From Pseudomonas sp. 21 (lineage in GTDB: Bacteria > Pseudomonadota > Gammaproteobacteria > Pseudomonadales > Pseudomonadaceae): a DNA stretch of 34,861 nt. The translations under genes were made by a program, and so were the position numbers. The stretch is from assembly GCF_000955805.1 (NCBI RefSeq), contig NZ_JYOA01000003.1, positions 364,282-399,142 of the forward strand, in the 5' to 3' direction. Within the stretch, counting starts at the first letter, position 1. Every line of letters starts with the position of its first letter. The notes under the pieces were generated by a model. That model was given only the letters and a program-made list of their open reading frames with translations. It ran no database searches and was not told the origin of the DNA. Below are positions 22,324-32,151 of the stretch, piece after piece.

Positions 22324-23754
22324 ATGCAAACCCTGAAACGCAGCATGGCTGCGCTGGTCGCCCTGCTGGCCCTGAGCCTGTCGGTCACCGCGCGGGCTGA
22401 ACTACCGGACTTCACTCCGCTGGTCGATAAGGCCTCGCCGGCGGTGGTCAACATCAGTACCACCCAGAAGCTCCCCGATCGCTCCAACGCGCAGATGGGC
22501 ATTCCGGACCTCGACGGCCTGCCGCCGGGCCTGCGCGAATTCTTCGAGCGCAGCATTCCCCGCGGCCAGGGTGGTCAGGGGCAGGCGCCCCGTGGCCAGC
22601 AGCGCGAGGCCCAGTCCCTGGGGTCGGGCTTCATCATTTCCGATGATGGCTACATCCTCACCAATAACCACGTGGTGGCCGACGCCGACGAGATCCTCGT
22701 GCGCCTGTCCGACCGCAGCGAGCACAAGGCCAAGCTGGTCGGTGCCGACCCGCGCAGCGACGTGGCCGTGCTGAAGATCGACGCCAAGGGCCTGCCGACG
22801 CTCAAGCTGGGCGATTCCGACAAGCTGAAGGTCGGTGAGTGGGTGCTGGCCATCGGTTCGCCGTTCGGCTTCGACCACTCGGTGACTGCCGGCATCGTCA
22901 GCGCCAAGGGCCGCAGTCTGCCGAACGAGAACTACGTACCGTTCATCCAGACCGACGTGGCGATCAACCCGGGCAACTCCGGCGGCCCGCTGCTGAACCT
23001 GCAGGGTGAAGTGGTGGGTATCAACTCGCAGATCTTCACCCGTTCCGGCGGCTTCATGGGCCTTTCCTTCGCGATCCCGATCGATGTGGCGCTGAACGTC
23101 GCCGATCAGCTCAAGGCCGGCGGCAAGGTCAACCGTGGCTGGCTGGGCGTGGTGATCCAGGAAGTGAACAAGGACCTGGCCGAATCCTTCGGCCTCGACA
23201 AGCCGGCCGGCGCGCTGGTGGCGCAGTTGGTGGAAGACGGCCCGGCAGCCAAGGGCGGCCTGCAGGTAGGCGACGTGATCCTCAGCCTGAACGGCCAGAC
23301 CATCAACGAATCCGCCGACCTGCCGCACCTGGTGGGCAACATGAAGCCGGGCGACAAGGCATCCCTGGAAGTCATCCGTGACAACAAGCGCCAGACCCTG
23401 AGCATGACCATCGGCAGCCTGCCGGACGACGACGATGCCGTCGCCGCCGTCGAGGGCAAGGGCGCCGAGCGCAGCAGCAACCGCATGGGTGTGACCGTGG
23501 CGGAGCTGACTGCCGAGCAGCGCAAGTCCCTGGATATCAAGGGCGGCGTGGTCATCAAGGAAGTGCAGGGCGGCCCGGCGGCCATGATCGGCCTGCGTCC
23601 GGGCGACGTCATCACCCACCTGAACAACCGCGCGGTGGATTCCTCGAAAACCTTCAGCGAGATCGCCAAGGCGCTGCCGAAGGATCGTTCGATTTCCATG
23701 CGCGTACTGCGTCAGGGGCGTGCGAGCTTCATCACGTTCAAACTGACCGAGTAA
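22324..23754 (+). CDS. mucD: Periplasmic serine protease/chaperone MucD (DegP/HtrA family)
   Basis: The 476-residue HtrA protease has a signal peptide ending at TARA before residue 26. The chymotrypsin-like domain carries the complete triad: H116 in TNNHVV, D146 in RSDVAVL and S219 in NPGNSGGPLL. Two PDZ domains follow, the first near 270-360 (GWLGVVIQEVNKDLAESFGL) and the second near 385-470 (GVTVAELTAEQ, GLRPGDVITHLNNRAV). It degrades misfolded periplasmic proteins that would otherwise activate AlgU, so loss raises alginate in P. aeruginosa. It is the last gene of the operon, 36 bases after mucC, and is followed by a strong terminator. Confidence 0.97.
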   Translation: MQTLKRSMAALVALLALSLSVTARAELPDFTPLVDKASPAVVNISTTQKLPDRSNAQMGIPDLDGLPPGLREFFERSIPRGQGGQGQAPRGQQREAQSLGSGFIISDDGYILTNNHVVADADEILVRLSDRSEHKAKLVGADPRSDVAVLKIDAKGLPTLKLGDSDKLKVGEWVLAIGSPFGFDHSVTAGIVSAKGRSLPNENYVPFIQTDVAINPGNSGGPLLNLQGEVVGINSQIFTRSGGFMGLSFAIPIDVALNVADQLKAGGKVNRGWLGVVIQEVNKDLAESFGLDKPAGALVAQLVEDGPAAKGGLQVGDVILSLNGQTINESADLPHLVGNMKPGDKASLEVIRDNKRQTLSMTIGSLPDDDDAVAAVEGKGAERSSNRMGVTVAELTAEQRKSLDIKGGVVIKEVQGGPAAMIGLRPGDVITHLNNRAVDSSKTFSEIAKALPKDRSISMRVLRQGRASFITFKLTE

Positions 23755-23768
23755 GGTCGATGCACCAG

Positions 23769-23795
23769 AAAAGGGCGACTTCGGTCGCCCTTTTT
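23769..23795 (+). terminator. Rho-independent terminator of the algU-muc operon
   Basis: GGGCGAC (23773-23779), TTCG loop, GTCGCCC (23784-23790), then TTTTT (23791-23795). The A-run upstream can extend the stem. This stable UUCG tetraloop hairpin is among the clearest terminators in the window. Confidence 0.95.
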
Positions 23796-23901
23796 CATGC
23801 CTGACCGTCCGGCGCGGCGTGACGCATCAGGCTGTAGTCAGGTAAACTCCCCCGCTATTTTTCGGCGGACCGCCGCCTTCAGCCTTCCGAGTGTGTTCGC
23901 C

Positions 23902-25701
23902 GTGAGTGACCTGAGTCATATCCGCAATTTCTCCATCATCGCCCACATCGACCATGGCAAGTCGACGCTGGCAGACCGCTTCATCCAGATGTGCGGCGGC
24001 CTGTCCGACCGCGAGATGGAGGCCCAGGTACTGGACTCCATGGACCTGGAGCGTGAGCGCGGCATCACCATCAAGGCGCACAGCGTCACCCTTCACTACA
24101 AGGCGAAGGACGGCAAGACCTACCAGCTGAACTTCATCGACACCCCCGGCCACGTCGACTTCACCTATGAAGTCAGCCGTTCGCTGGCGGCGTGCGAAGG
24201 CGCGCTGCTGGTGGTGGATGCCGGCCAGGGCGTGGAAGCGCAGTCGGTCGCCAACTGCTACACCGCCATCGAGCAGGGCCTGGAAGTGATGCCGGTCCTG
24301 AACAAGATGGACCTGCCGCAGGCCGACCCGGACCGCGTGAAGGACGAAATCGAAAGCATCATCGGCATCGACGCCACCGACGCCGTGGCCTGCTCGGCCA
24401 AGAGCGGCATGGGCGTGGAAGACGTGCTGGAGCGCCTGGTCACTGCCATTCCCGCTCCGGAAGGCGAGATCGACGCGCCGCTGCAGGCGCTGATCATCGA
24501 CTCCTGGTTCGACAACTACCTGGGCGTGGTCTCGCTGGTGCGCGTGAAGCACGGCCGCGTCAAGAAAGGCGACAAGATCCTGGTGAAGTCCACCGGCAAG
24601 GTCCACCAGGTGGACAGCGTCGGTGTCTTCACCCCGAAGCACACCGAGACGCCGGACCTCAAGGCCGGTGAAGTGGGCTTCATCATCGCCGGCATCAAGG
24701 ACATCCTGGGCGCGCCGGTGGGCGATACCCTGACCCTGAACAACACGCCCGATGTGGACGTGCTGCCGGGCTTCAAGCGCATCAAGCCGCAGGTTTACGC
24801 CGGCCTGTTCCCGGTCAGCTCCGATGACTTCGAGGACTTCCGCGAAGCGCTGCAGAAGCTGACCCTGAACGACGCCGCGCTGCAGTACGAGCCGGAAAGC
24901 TCCGAAGCCCTGGGCTTCGGCTTCCGCATCGGCTTCCTCGGCATGCTGCACATGGAGATCATCCAGGAGCGCCTGGAGCGCGAATACGACCTGGACCTGA
25001 TCACCACCGCACCGACCGTGATCTTCGAGATCGTGCAGAAGAACGGCGAGATCCTCTACGTCGACAACCCGTCGAAGCTGCCCGACCTCTCGTCCATCGA
25101 CGAGATGCGCGAGCCGATCTGCCGCGCGACCATCCTTGTGCCTCAGGAGCACCTGGGCAACGTCATTACCCTGTGCATCGAGAAGCGCGGCGTCCAGCGC
25201 GACATGCACTTCCTCAGCGGCCAGGTCCAGGTGATCTACGATCTGCCGATGAACGAAGTGGTGCTGGACTTCTTCGACCGCCTGAAGTCTACCAGCCGTG
25301 GCTATGCTTCGCTGGACTACAGCTTCGACCGCTTCGAGCCGGCCAACCTGGTTCGTCTCGATGTGCTGATCAACGGCGAGAAGGTTGACGCCCTCGCCCT
25401 GATCGTCCACCGCGACAACGCCCCGTACAAGGGTCGTCAGCTGGTGGAGAAGATGAAGGAATTGATTCCGCGGCAGATGTTCGACGTCGCGATTCAGGCC
25501 GCCATCGGCGGGCAGATCATCGCTCGCTCGACGGTCAAGGCGCTCAGGAAGAACGTGCTGGCCAAATGCTACGGTGGTGACGTGAGCCGTAAGCGCAAGC
25601 TGCTGGAGAAGCAGAAGGCCGGTAAGAAAAGGATGAAGCAGGTCGGTAGCGTGGAGATTCCGCAGGAAGCCTTCCTCGCTGTGCTCAAAGTGGACAGTTG
25701 A
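23902..25701 (+). CDS. lepA: Elongation factor 4 (LepA)
   Basis: A 599-residue translational GTPase with GTP motifs HIDHGKST (about 15-22), DTPGHVDF and NKMDLPQAD. The EF-G-like domains II, III and V and the LepA-specific C-terminal domain (ending [24 protein letters not shown]) are complete. LepA binds the ribosome and affects initiation or back-translocation, and is mainly important under stress. I chose the GTG at 23902, which gives [20 protein letters not shown] and the standard 599 residues; the frame is open to 23797 but those codons lie across the mucD terminator. The gene is the first of the lepA-lepB unit. Confidence 0.97.
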   Translation: MSDLSHIRNFSIIAHIDHGKSTLADRFIQMCGGLSDREMEAQVLDSMDLERERGITIKAHSVTLHYKAKDGKTYQLNFIDTPGHVDFTYEVSRSLAACEGALLVVDAGQGVEAQSVANCYTAIEQGLEVMPVLNKMDLPQADPDRVKDEIESIIGIDATDAVACSAKSGMGVEDVLERLVTAIPAPEGEIDAPLQALIIDSWFDNYLGVVSLVRVKHGRVKKGDKILVKSTGKVHQVDSVGVFTPKHTETPDLKAGEVGFIIAGIKDILGAPVGDTLTLNNTPDVDVLPGFKRIKPQVYAGLFPVSSDDFEDFREALQKLTLNDAALQYEPESSEALGFGFRIGFLGMLHMEIIQERLEREYDLDLITTAPTVIFEIVQKNGEILYVDNPSKLPDLSSIDEMREPICRATILVPQEHLGNVITLCIEKRGVQRDMHFLSGQVQVIYDLPMNEVVLDFFDRLKSTSRGYASLDYSFDRFEPANLVRLDVLINGEKVDALALIVHRDNAPYKGRQLVEKMKELIPRQMFDVAIQAAIGGQIIARSTVKALRKNVLAKCYGGDVSRKRKLLEKQKAGKKRMKQVGSVEIPQEAFLAVLKVDS

Positions 25702-25706
25702 ACCCT

Positions 25707-26561
25707 ATGACCCTGAATTTCCCGCTGTTGCTGGTGATTGCCGTTGCGGTATGCGGCGTTCTCGCCCTGGTGGACCTGGTGCTTTTCGCACCGCGCCGCC
25801 GGGCGGCCATTTCCGCCTACGAAGGTTCGGTCAGCGAAGCTGACCCGGAAGTGCTGGAGAAACTGAACAAGGAGCCGGTGCTCGTCGAGTACGGCAAATC
25901 GTTCTTCCCGGTACTGTTCATCGTGCTGGTGCTGCGTTCGTTCCTGGTCGAGCCCTTCCAGATCCCGTCGGGATCGATGAAGCCGACGCTGGAAGTGGGC
26001 GATTTCATCCTGGTGAACAAGTTCGCCTACGGCATCCGCCTGCCGGTGCTGGACACCAAGGTGATCCCGGTGGGTGACCCGCAGCGTGGCGATGTCATGG
26101 TGTTCCGCTATCCCAGCGACCCGAACATCAACTACATCAAGCGTGTCATCGGCGTACCGGGCGACACCATCCGCTATACCAGCGACAAGCGTCTGTTCAT
26201 CAACGACCAGGCCGTGGCCGAGTCGCTGGTGGGCGAGGAGCCGGGCACCCTGGGCAGCGTGACCCTGTACCAGGAGAAGCTGGGCGCGGTGGAGCACATG
26301 ATCCGCAAGGAAATGACCCGCTTCCGCATCGAGCCGGGCAAGCAGTGGAAAGTGCCGGCCGGCCATTACTTCATGATGGGCGACAACCGCGACAACTCCA
26401 ACGACAGCCGCTACTGGAACGATCCGAAGATTCCGAAGGACCTGCTGGGCATGGTTCCGGACCGCAATATCGTCGGCAAGGCGTTCGCGGTCTGGATGAG
26501 CTGGCCGGATCCGAAGATGCGCAATCTGCCGAATTTCTCGCGAGTCGGCGTGATTCACTAA
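25707..26561 (+). CDS. lepB: Signal peptidase I
   Basis: A 284-residue inner-membrane protease that cleaves signal peptides from exported proteins, including those of several genes in this window. Two N-terminal membrane helices (about 4-25 and 65-80) precede a periplasmic catalytic domain with nucleophile S90 in IPSGSMKPTL and general base K145 in YIKRVIGVPGD, the same numbers as in the E. coli enzyme. The box GHYFMMGDNRDNSNDSRYWG-type motif (here ending DSRYWND) is intact. I prefer the ATG at 25707; a TTG at 25698 overlapping the lepA stop adds three residues. It follows lepA by five bases, so the genes are almost certainly co-transcribed. Confidence 0.96.
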   Translation: MTLNFPLLLVIAVAVCGVLALVDLVLFAPRRRAAISAYEGSVSEADPEVLEKLNKEPVLVEYGKSFFPVLFIVLVLRSFLVEPFQIPSGSMKPTLEVGDFILVNKFAYGIRLPVLDTKVIPVGDPQRGDVMVFRYPSDPNINYIKRVIGVPGDTIRYTSDKRLFINDQAVAESLVGEEPGTLGSVTLYQEKLGAVEHMIRKEMTRFRIEPGKQWKVPAGHYFMMGDNRDNSNDSRYWNDPKIPKDLLGMVPDRNIVGKAFAVWMSWPDPKMRNLPNFSRVGVIH

Positions 26562-26610
26562 ACTTGTGAGACGCTCCAGGCCGGCATGGCTGGAACGGTG
26601 CTAGAAAAGG

Positions 26611-26644
26611 GCGGGGCTGCACGCGGGGAGCGAGGCAGCCCCGC
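26611..26644 (+). other. Stem-loop in the leader of the DUF4845-rnc-era unit
   Basis: GCGGGGCTGC (26611-26620) pairs perfectly with GCAGCCCCGC (26635-26644) around a 14-base loop. No U-tract follows, so it is not a classical terminator. It lies about 50 bases past lepB and 60 bases before the DUF4845 gene. In E. coli, RNase III cuts a hairpin in its own leader to limit its expression; this one could play that part. Confidence 0.7.
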
Positions 26645-26703
26645 TTCACTTGGACCCGTCGCGGCTGGCGGGCAAATAAGAAAGATACCGACATGAGGTC
26701 GAT

Positions 26704-27081
26704 ATGACGTACGCACGTTCGCAGAAGGGAATGTCGTTGCTGGGCTGGCTGGTCGTGCTCGCCATCGTGGCGTTTGTCGCCAGTGCCGCGTTCAAGATCA
26801 TTCCGCATTACCTGGACTATTACGCCATCGAGAAGGCCATCACCTCGGTGGAAACCGACAAGGCCGCTGAAGTGCGTACCGTTCCGGAGTTCTACTCCTA
26901 TGTGGACAAGGCACTGATGCTCAACAACATCCGCGACCTCAAGCTGGATGACGCGCTGGACGTAAAGCTCGACAACAACGAGTTCCGCGCCCACCTGAAG
27001 TACGAAAAACGCGAGCCACTGGTGCAGAACATCGACCTGGTGGTCAAATTTGACAAAGAATTCCGTGTACGAATGCCGTGA
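26704..27081 (+). CDS. DUF4845 domain-containing protein
   Basis: The 125-residue protein has one N-terminal membrane helix ([25 protein letters not shown], about 7-31) and a small soluble domain ending [10 protein letters not shown]. The N-terminus looks like a type IV prepilin (basic residues, glycine, then a hydrophobic helix), but glycine replaces the +5 glutamate of true pilins. This family, matching PA0769, is typically located between lepB and rnc; its function is unknown. Its stop TGA overlaps the rnc GTG (GTGA), so translation is coupled. It could anchor something to the inner membrane, but nothing in the sequence names a partner. Confidence 0.85.
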   Translation: MTYARSQKGMSLLGWLVVLAIVAFVASAAFKIIPHYLDYYAIEKAITSVETDKAAEVRTVPEFYSYVDKALMLNNIRDLKLDDALDVKLDNNEFRAHLKYEKREPLVQNIDLVVKFDKEFRVRMP

Positions 27082-27770
27082 GTAACAACAGTCTGGATCG
27101 ACTCGAGCGCAAGCTTGGCTACACCTTCCGCGACCAGGATCTGATGGTCCTGGCGCTGACCCATCGCAGTTTCGCCGGGCGCAACAACGAGCGCCTGGAG
27201 TTCCTCGGTGATGCCATCCTCAACTTCGTCATCGGCGAAGCCCTGTTCACCCACTTCCCCCAGGCCCGCGAAGGCCAACTGTCTCGCCTGCGTGCGCGGC
27301 TGGTGAAGGGCGAGACCCTGGCCCTGCTGGCCCGCGGTTTCGAGATCGGGGATTACCTGCGACTGGGCTCGGGCGAGCTGAAGAGCGGCGGTTATCGCCG
27401 CGAGTCGATCCTGGCTGACGCCATGGAGGCGCTGATCGGCGCCATCTATCTGGATACCGGCATGGATTCCGCCCGTGAGCGGATCATGGACTGGCTCGGC
27501 CCGCAGTTGCGCGAGCTGACCCCGGTGGATACCAACAAGGACCCCAAGACCCGCCTGCAGGAATTCCTGCAGTCCCGCGGGTGCGAACTACCGCGCTACG
27601 ACGTGGTGGATATCCAGGGCGAACCGCATTGCCGCACTTTCTTCGTGGAGTGCGAGGTGGCCCTGCTGAATGACAAGACCCACGGTCACGGCGGCAGCCG
27701 CCGCATCGCCGAGCAGGTGGCAGCCGCCGCCGCGCTGGCAGCCCTGGGCGTGGAGAATGGCCATGAGTGA
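27078..27770 (+). CDS. rnc: Ribonuclease III
   Basis: A 230-residue double-strand-specific RNase that processes rRNA precursors and degrades structured RNAs. The catalytic domain has the signature [13 protein letters not shown], including D45, and [13 protein letters not shown], including E117; both are the essential metal-binding residues at their E. coli positions. The C-terminal dsRNA-binding domain (about 155-225, [14 protein letters not shown] and [19 protein letters not shown]) is complete. It starts at a GTG overlapping the previous stop and its own stop overlaps the era start by eight bases, so the DUF4845-rnc-era group is tightly coupled. Confidence 0.97.
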   Translation: MSNNSLDRLERKLGYTFRDQDLMVLALTHRSFAGRNNERLEFLGDAILNFVIGEALFTHFPQAREGQLSRLRARLVKGETLALLARGFEIGDYLRLGSGELKSGGYRRESILADAMEALIGAIYLDTGMDSARERIMDWLGPQLRELTPVDTNKDPKTRLQEFLQSRGCELPRYDVVDIQGEPHCRTFFVECEVALLNDKTHGHGGSRRIAEQVAAAAALAALGVENGHE

Positions 27771-28704
27771 GCACGAGCAAGACCAGCACGACCCATCCGA
27801 GCAGGATGAAGCAGGAGCCGTTCGTTGCGGTTACGTTGCCATCGTCGGCCGCCCCAATGTCGGCAAGTCGACCCTGCTCAACCACATCCTCGGGCAGAAG
27901 CTGGCGATCACCTCGCGCAAGCCTCAGACCACCCGCCACACCCTGCTGGGCATCAAGACCGAGGGTGACGTGCAGGCGGTGTATGTCGACACCCCCGGCT
28001 TGCACAAGGACAACGACAAGGCGCTCAACCGCTACATGAACCGTTCGGCCAGCGCTGCGCTGAAGGACGTCGACGTGGTGATCTTCGTCGTCGACCGCAA
28101 CCGCTGGACCGACGAAGACCAGATGGTCTACGACAAGGTCAAGTACGTGAGCTGCCCGGTCCTGCTGGCGGTGAACAAGGTCGACCGCATGGAAGACAAG
28201 GGCGAGCTGCTGCCGCATCTGCAGTGGCTGGCCGAGCAACTGCCCAACGCCGAAGTCGTGCCGATTTCCGCCCAGCACGGGCAGAACCTCGACGTGCTCG
28301 AAGGCCTGGTGGCCGAGCGCCTGCCGGAGAATGACCACTTCTTCCCCGAAGACCAGATCACCGACCGCAGCAGCCGCTTCCTCGCCGCCGAACTGGTGCG
28401 CGAGAAGATCATGCGCCAGCTGGGCGCCGAGCTGCCGTACCAGGTCGCCGTGGAGATCGAAGAGTTCAAGCAGGACGGTCCGATCCTGCACATCCACGCG
28501 CTGATCCTGGTCGAGCGCGACGGCCAGAAGAAGATCATCATCGGTGACAAGGGCGATCGCATCAAAAGCATCGGCCAGAACGCCCGCAAGGACATGGAAG
28601 TGCTGTTCGACTCCAAGGTCATGCTCAACCTCTGGGTGAAAGTGAAAGGCGGCTGGTCCGACGACGAGCGCGCACTGCGCTCGCTGGGCTACGGCGACCT
28701 CTGA
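27763..28704 (+). CDS. era: GTPase Era
   Basis: A 313-residue GTPase needed for 16S rRNA maturation and 30S subunit assembly. The GTPase domain has GRPNVGKST (G1), the switch region with [14 protein letters not shown] (G3) and NKVD (G4). A C-terminal KH domain binds the 3' end of 16S rRNA, with [21 protein letters not shown] and [14 protein letters not shown]. The chosen ATG at 27763 gives a roughly 20-residue acidic N-terminal extension ([17 protein letters not shown]) compared with the E. coli protein, common in Pseudomonas. The eight-base overlap with rnc implies joint translation; both act on rRNA. Confidence 0.97.
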   Translation: MSEHEQDQHDPSEQDEAGAVRCGYVAIVGRPNVGKSTLLNHILGQKLAITSRKPQTTRHTLLGIKTEGDVQAVYVDTPGLHKDNDKALNRYMNRSASAALKDVDVVIFVVDRNRWTDEDQMVYDKVKYVSCPVLLAVNKVDRMEDKGELLPHLQWLAEQLPNAEVVPISAQHGQNLDVLEGLVAERLPENDHFFPEDQITDRSSRFLAAELVREKIMRQLGAELPYQVAVEIEEFKQDGPILHIHALILVERDGQKKIIIGDKGDRIKSIGQNARKDMEVLFDSKVMLNLWVKVKGGWSDDERALRSLGYGDL

Positions 28705-28712
28705 TCTTCAGC

Positions 28713-28734
28713 GCCCCGCGAACATCCGCGGGGC
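28713..28734 (+). other. Stem-loop between era and recO
   Basis: GCCCCGCG (28713-28720) and CGCGGGGC (28727-28734) form an 8-bp stem around six bases, eight bases after the era stop. It lacks a T-tract, so it is more likely an attenuator or 3' stabiliser than a full terminator before recO. Confidence 0.55.
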
Positions 28735-28792
28735 ACACCCTTCGGGCGCCTGAGCGCGCCCGCCTCCCGACTCCCACTCCAGGCGCAGCGCC

Positions 28793-29497
28793 ATGAGCCT
28801 CGCTTCTACTGCCCAAGCCACCTTCGTCCTGCACAGCCGTCCCTACAAGGAAACCAGCGCGCTGGTGGATTTCTTCACCCCGCAGGGGCGTCTGCGTGCA
28901 GTCCTTCGCGGTGCACGGGGCAAGGCAGGAGCGCTGGCGCGACCCTTCGTACCGCTGGAGGCCGAATTCCGCGGGCGTAGCGACCTGAAGAACGTCGTGC
29001 GCCTGGAACCCAACGGCATCCCCAACCTGCTCAGTGGCGAAGCGCTGTTCAGCGGCCTGTACCTGAACGAGCTGATGATCCGCCTGCTGCCGGCCGAAGA
29101 CCCGCATCCCGCGCTGTTCGAGCACTACCGTGCGACCTTGCCGTTGCTGGCCGGCGGCAGTCCGCTGGAGCCGCTGCTGCGTTCGTTCGAATGGCGGCTG
29201 CTGGACGACCTGGGCTATGGTTTTTCCCTGGACACCGATATCGTCGGCCAGAGCGTCGCGCCGGACGGTCTCTATCGCCTGTTGCCTGACGCGGGCCTCG
29301 AGCCGGTCGGCAGCCTGCAGCCGGGCCTGTTCCACGGCGCCGACCTGCTCGCCATGGCCGAAGCCGACTGGAGCGCACCGGGCGCCCTGGCGGCGGCCAA
29401 GCGCCTGATGCGCCAGGCGCTGGCACCCCATCTTGGCGGCCGACCGCTGGTCAGCCGCGAGCTCTTCATGAATCGCAAGGACAACTCCCGTGACTGA
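28793..29497 (+). CDS. recO: DNA repair protein RecO
   Basis: The 234-residue protein belongs to RecO, which with RecF and RecR loads RecA onto SSB-coated gaps. Its N-terminal OB-fold is recognisable: [33 protein letters not shown] (about 11-43), and then the helical domain with [24 protein letters not shown] (about 87-110) typical of the family. The zinc-binding cysteines of some RecO proteins are absent, which is normal in gamma-proteobacteria. The ATG at 28793 follows a short, poor ribosome site (CAGCGCC). Its stop overlaps the pdxJ start by eight bases. Confidence 0.94.
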   Translation: MSLASTAQATFVLHSRPYKETSALVDFFTPQGRLRAVLRGARGKAGALARPFVPLEAEFRGRSDLKNVVRLEPNGIPNLLSGEALFSGLYLNELMIRLLPAEDPHPALFEHYRATLPLLAGGSPLEPLLRSFEWRLLDDLGYGFSLDTDIVGQSVAPDGLYRLLPDAGLEPVGSLQPGLFHGADLLAMAEADWSAPGALAAAKRLMRQALAPHLGGRPLVSRELFMNRKDNSRD

Positions 29498-30233
29498 AGC
29501 CAACCGTATCCTGCTCGGCGTGAACATCGACCACGTCGCCACCCTGCGCCAGGCCCGCGGCACCCGTTATCCCGACCCGGTGAAAGCCGCGCTGGACGCC
29601 GAGGAAGCCGGCGCCGACGGCATCACCGTGCACCTGCGCGAAGATCGCCGGCACATCCAGGACCGCGACGTGCGCGTGCTCGCCGAAGTGCTGCAGACCC
29701 GCATGAACTTCGAGATGGGCGTCACCGAGGAGATGATGAAGTTCGCCGAGATCATCCGCCCGGCCCACGTCTGCCTGGTTCCGGAGACCCGCCAGGAACT
29801 GACCACCGAAGGTGGCCTGGACGTCGCCGGCCAGGAAGCGCGTATCCGTGAAGCGGTGCAGCGCCTCGCGGCCGCCGGTTGCGAAGTGTCGCTGTTCATC
29901 GATCCGGACCAGCGCCAGATCGAGGCCTCGGCACGTATCGGTGCGCCGGCCGTCGAGCTGCATACCGGTCGCTACGCCGACGCCCACAACCCTGCCGAAG
30001 CCGCCCATGAGCTGGCACGTATCCGCGATGGCGTGGAGTTCGGCCTGTCCCACGGCCTGATCGTCAACGCCGGCCACGGCCTGCATTACCACAACGCCGA
30101 GCCGGTGGCGGCGATTGCCGGGATCAACGAACTGAACATCGGCCACGCCATCGTCGCCCACGCGCTGTTCGTGGGCTTCAAGCAGGCGGTTGCCGAGATG
30201 AAGGCGCTGATCGTGGCGGCGGCTAACCGCTAA
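29490..30233 (+). CDS. pdxJ: Pyridoxine 5'-phosphate synthase
   Basis: A 247-residue TIM-barrel enzyme that condenses 1-deoxy-D-xylulose 5-phosphate with 3-amino-2-oxopropyl phosphate to form pyridoxine 5'-phosphate. The N-terminal [22 protein letters not shown] (about 9-30) and [17 protein letters not shown] are signature stretches with substrate-binding residues. HTGRYAD and [15 protein letters not shown] motifs (here [15 protein letters not shown]) are also intact. The GTG at 29490 overlaps the recO end. It is the last gene of the unit; convergent cmoB follows after a gap with a REP pair. The linkage to recO is common in gamma-proteobacteria and is not known to be functional. Confidence 0.97.
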   Translation: MTEANRILLGVNIDHVATLRQARGTRYPDPVKAALDAEEAGADGITVHLREDRRHIQDRDVRVLAEVLQTRMNFEMGVTEEMMKFAEIIRPAHVCLVPETRQELTTEGGLDVAGQEARIREAVQRLAAAGCEVSLFIDPDQRQIEASARIGAPAVELHTGRYADAHNPAEAAHELARIRDGVEFGLSHGLIVNAGHGLHYHNAEPVAAIAGINELNIGHAIVAHALFVGFKQAVAEMKALIVAAANR

Positions 30234-30244
30234 TTGTTGTCCTT

Positions 30245-30323
30245 GGTTCGCGAGCAAGGGCGAGGCGCGCCTCGGCCCTGCAGGGAGCGCTGCTCTTCGT
30301 AGGAGCGAGCTTGCTCGCGAACC
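30245..30323. repeat. Inverted REP pair between convergent pdxJ and cmoB
   Basis: GGTTCGCGAGCAAG (30245-30258) and CTTGCTCGCGAACC (30310-30323) are perfect 14-base inverted arms. The right element (30294-30322) is identical over 29 bases to 2081-2109. Between the arms lies a GC-rich stretch (GCGAGGCGCGCCTCG). It occupies the whole convergent gap and may serve as a two-way terminator or mRNA end protector. Confidence 0.88.
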
Positions 30324-30332
30324 TGGCGATAC

Positions 30333-31301
30333 CTAAGGCTTGCGTGCCACCAGCGTAGCGCGCAGCGGCGCCGGCAGGCCCTCGATGGTGCGGCCGTGGT
30401 CTTCCGGATCGAGGAAGTCCGGTAGCGACTGGTAGCGCATCCACTCGGTCGCCCGCTGTTCTTCCACCGAGGTGCGGCTGATGTCCACGCTGCGCACGTC
30501 GGTGAATCCGGCGCGACGCAGCCACAACTCCAGCGCCGGCACCGATGGCAGGAACCACACGTTGCGCATCTGCGCGTAGCGGTCCTCGGGCACCAGCACG
30601 GTGTTCACATCGCCTTCCACCACCAGGGTCTCCAGCACCAGTTCGCCCCCCTTGCGCAGGCAATCCTTGAGCGCGAGCAGGTGGTCGATGGGCGAGCGGC
30701 GGTGGTAGAGCACGCCCATGGAGAACACGGTATCGAAGCCTTCCAGCTTCTCCGGCAGGTCTTCCAGGGCGAAGGGCAGGTGCCACGCCGGCAGGTCCGG
30801 CAGGTAGCGCTTCATGGCGAGGAACTGGCAGAAGAACAGCCAGTTCGGGTCGACGCCCACCACGCTGCGCGCGCCGGCGCCGAGCATGCGCCATTGGTAG
30901 TAGCCGTTGCCGCAGCCGACATCCAGCACGCGCTTGCCGGTCAGGTCGAGGTGCGGCGAGACGCGCTCCCATTTCCAGTCCGAGCGCCATTCGGTATCGA
31001 TGTGCACGCCGAACAGGTGGAACGGTCCCTTGCGCCAGGGGATCAGCCCTTGCAGGGCGAGCTTGAGCTGGTCGCGGGTGGCCTCGTCGCAGGCGCCTTC
31101 CAGATTGAAGCGCTCGAGCAGTTCGATGGCGGCAGGCTGCAGTGCGGGCAGGCGATCCACCGCCGCCAGCCAGCGCTCCAGGTCGCCATGGCCGTCGTCG
31201 ACCTTGGCGGCCAGTTGCGCGGGCAGCGTGGCGGCCCAGGATTCCAGCGGGGTGCCGGCCAGTTCAAGGCGCAGGCGGTCGAGGTCGAAGCGTTCGATCA
31301 T
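30333..31301 (-). CDS. cmoB: tRNA U34 carboxymethyltransferase CmoB
   Basis: A 322-residue class I methyltransferase-fold protein that transfers the carboxymethyl group of carboxy-S-adenosylmethionine to 5-hydroxyuridine at tRNA position 34, giving uridine-5-oxyacetic acid. The cofactor site is [22 protein letters not shown] (about 119-140). The N-terminal region and [36 protein letters not shown] and [15 protein letters not shown] are typical. The length is within one residue of E. coli CmoB. It overlaps the cmoA stop by an ATGA, so the enzyme making the cofactor and the one using it are translated together. Confidence 0.97.
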   Translation of the reverse strand: MIERFDLDRLRLELAGTPLESWAATLPAQLAAKVDDGHGDLERWLAAVDRLPALQPAAIELLERFNLEGACDEATRDQLKLALQGLIPWRKGPFHLFGVHIDTEWRSDWKWERVSPHLDLTGKRVLDVGCGNGYYQWRMLGAGARSVVGVDPNWLFFCQFLAMKRYLPDLPAWHLPFALEDLPEKLEGFDTVFSMGVLYHRRSPIDHLLALKDCLRKGGELVLETLVVEGDVNTVLVPEDRYAQMRNVWFLPSVPALELWLRRAGFTDVRSVDISRTSVEEQRATEWMRYQSLPDFLDPEDHGRTIEGLPAPLRATLVARKP

Positions 31302-32038
31302 GGCAGGGCAATCAGGGAAGCGAAATTGAGGCATTGGAACCAGGGCACGACCTTGGCGAAACCGGCCGCCAGCAGGCGCTCGCGGTGGGTTTCCAGGGTA
31401 TCGGGGCGCATGACGTTCTCGATGGCGGTGCGTTTCTGGGCGATTTCCAGTTCGCTGTAGCCATTGGCGCGCTTGAAGTCGATGTGCAGGTTGGTGAGCA
31501 GCTCGTGCTCCTGCTCGTCGGCGAAGCGCAGTTTTTCCGAGAGGATCAGTGCGCCGCCGGGCAGCAGGGCGCTGTGCAGGCGGGTGAGCAGTTCCAGGCG
31601 TTGTTCGGGGGCGATGAACTGCAGGGTGAAGTTCAGCGCGATCAGCGAGCAGGGCTTGAGGTCCAGCTTGAGGATGTCCGCCTCGATCAGTTCGACCGGC
31701 AGCAGTTCCTGGTGCATGGCGTCCTGGGCGCGCAGGTATTCGCCGCAGCGCTCGATCATCGGTGCGGAGTTATCAACGCCGATGACGCGGCAGCCGTCGG
31801 TCTTCACGTGGCGGCGCAGTGCCTGGGTCACGGCCCCCAGCGAGCAGCCGAGGTCGTAGAGCACGCTGTTCGGGGCGGCGAAGCGCGCACCGAGCACGCC
31901 GATGTTCTCGACGATGGTGGGGTAGCCCGGTACCGATCGCTTGATCATGTCCGGGAAGACGCGCACCACGTCCTCGTTGAAGGTGAAGTCGGGAACCTGG
32001 GCTTGCGGCTGGGCGAAGATGCGGTCGGATTCGCTCAC
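31298..32038 (-). CDS. cmoA: Carboxy-S-adenosyl-L-methionine synthase CmoA
   Basis: The 246-residue enzyme makes carboxy-SAM from SAM and prephenate for CmoB. The SAM-binding stretch [18 protein letters not shown] and [14 protein letters not shown] are characteristic, with [10 protein letters not shown] and LILSEKLRF later in the protein. I chose a GTG at 32038, giving [25 protein letters not shown], close in length to E. coli CmoA (247). The frame runs open to 32134 through GC-rich DNA that forms a hairpin, which makes the longer start unlikely. Its stop overlaps cmoB. Confidence 0.96.
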   Translation of the reverse strand: MSESDRIFAQPQAQVPDFTFNEDVVRVFPDMIKRSVPGYPTIVENIGVLGARFAAPNSVLYDLGCSLGAVTQALRRHVKTDGCRVIGVDNSAPMIERCGEYLRAQDAMHQELLPVELIEADILKLDLKPCSLIALNFTLQFIAPEQRLELLTRLHSALLPGGALILSEKLRFADEQEHELLTNLHIDFKRANGYSELEIAQKRTAIENVMRPDTLETHRERLLAAGFAKVVPWFQCLNFASLIALP

Positions 32039-32080
32039 GCTGGATGGGGCCTCGTTACGCTGAACAGGCAACGGGGCGCG

Positions 32081-32105
32081 GCGCGCCCGGTTTGCCGGGG
32101 CGCGC
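32081..32105 (-). other. GC-rich stem-loop upstream of cmoA
   Basis: GCGCGCCCGG (32081-32090) and CCGGGGCGCGC (32095-32105) form a ten-pair stem with one bulged G and the loop TTTG. It lies between the lipoprotein stop at 32152 and the cmoA start, with no T-tract on either strand. A leaky terminator or leader structure is possible. Confidence 0.5.
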
Positions 32106-32151
32106 ATTGTAGCCGAGGCGCGAAGTGCGCCCAAGCGTCAGCCGATAAGGG

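Noticed and set aside
23827..25410. 527-codon minus-strand frame opposite lepA
   Set aside because: Antisense to LepA and His/Gln/Val-rich without motifs; a shadow.
32039..32134. ATG start for cmoA at 32134
   Set aside because: The extra 32 residues cover a GC-rich hairpin and do not resemble CmoA; the GTG at 32038 gives the family length.
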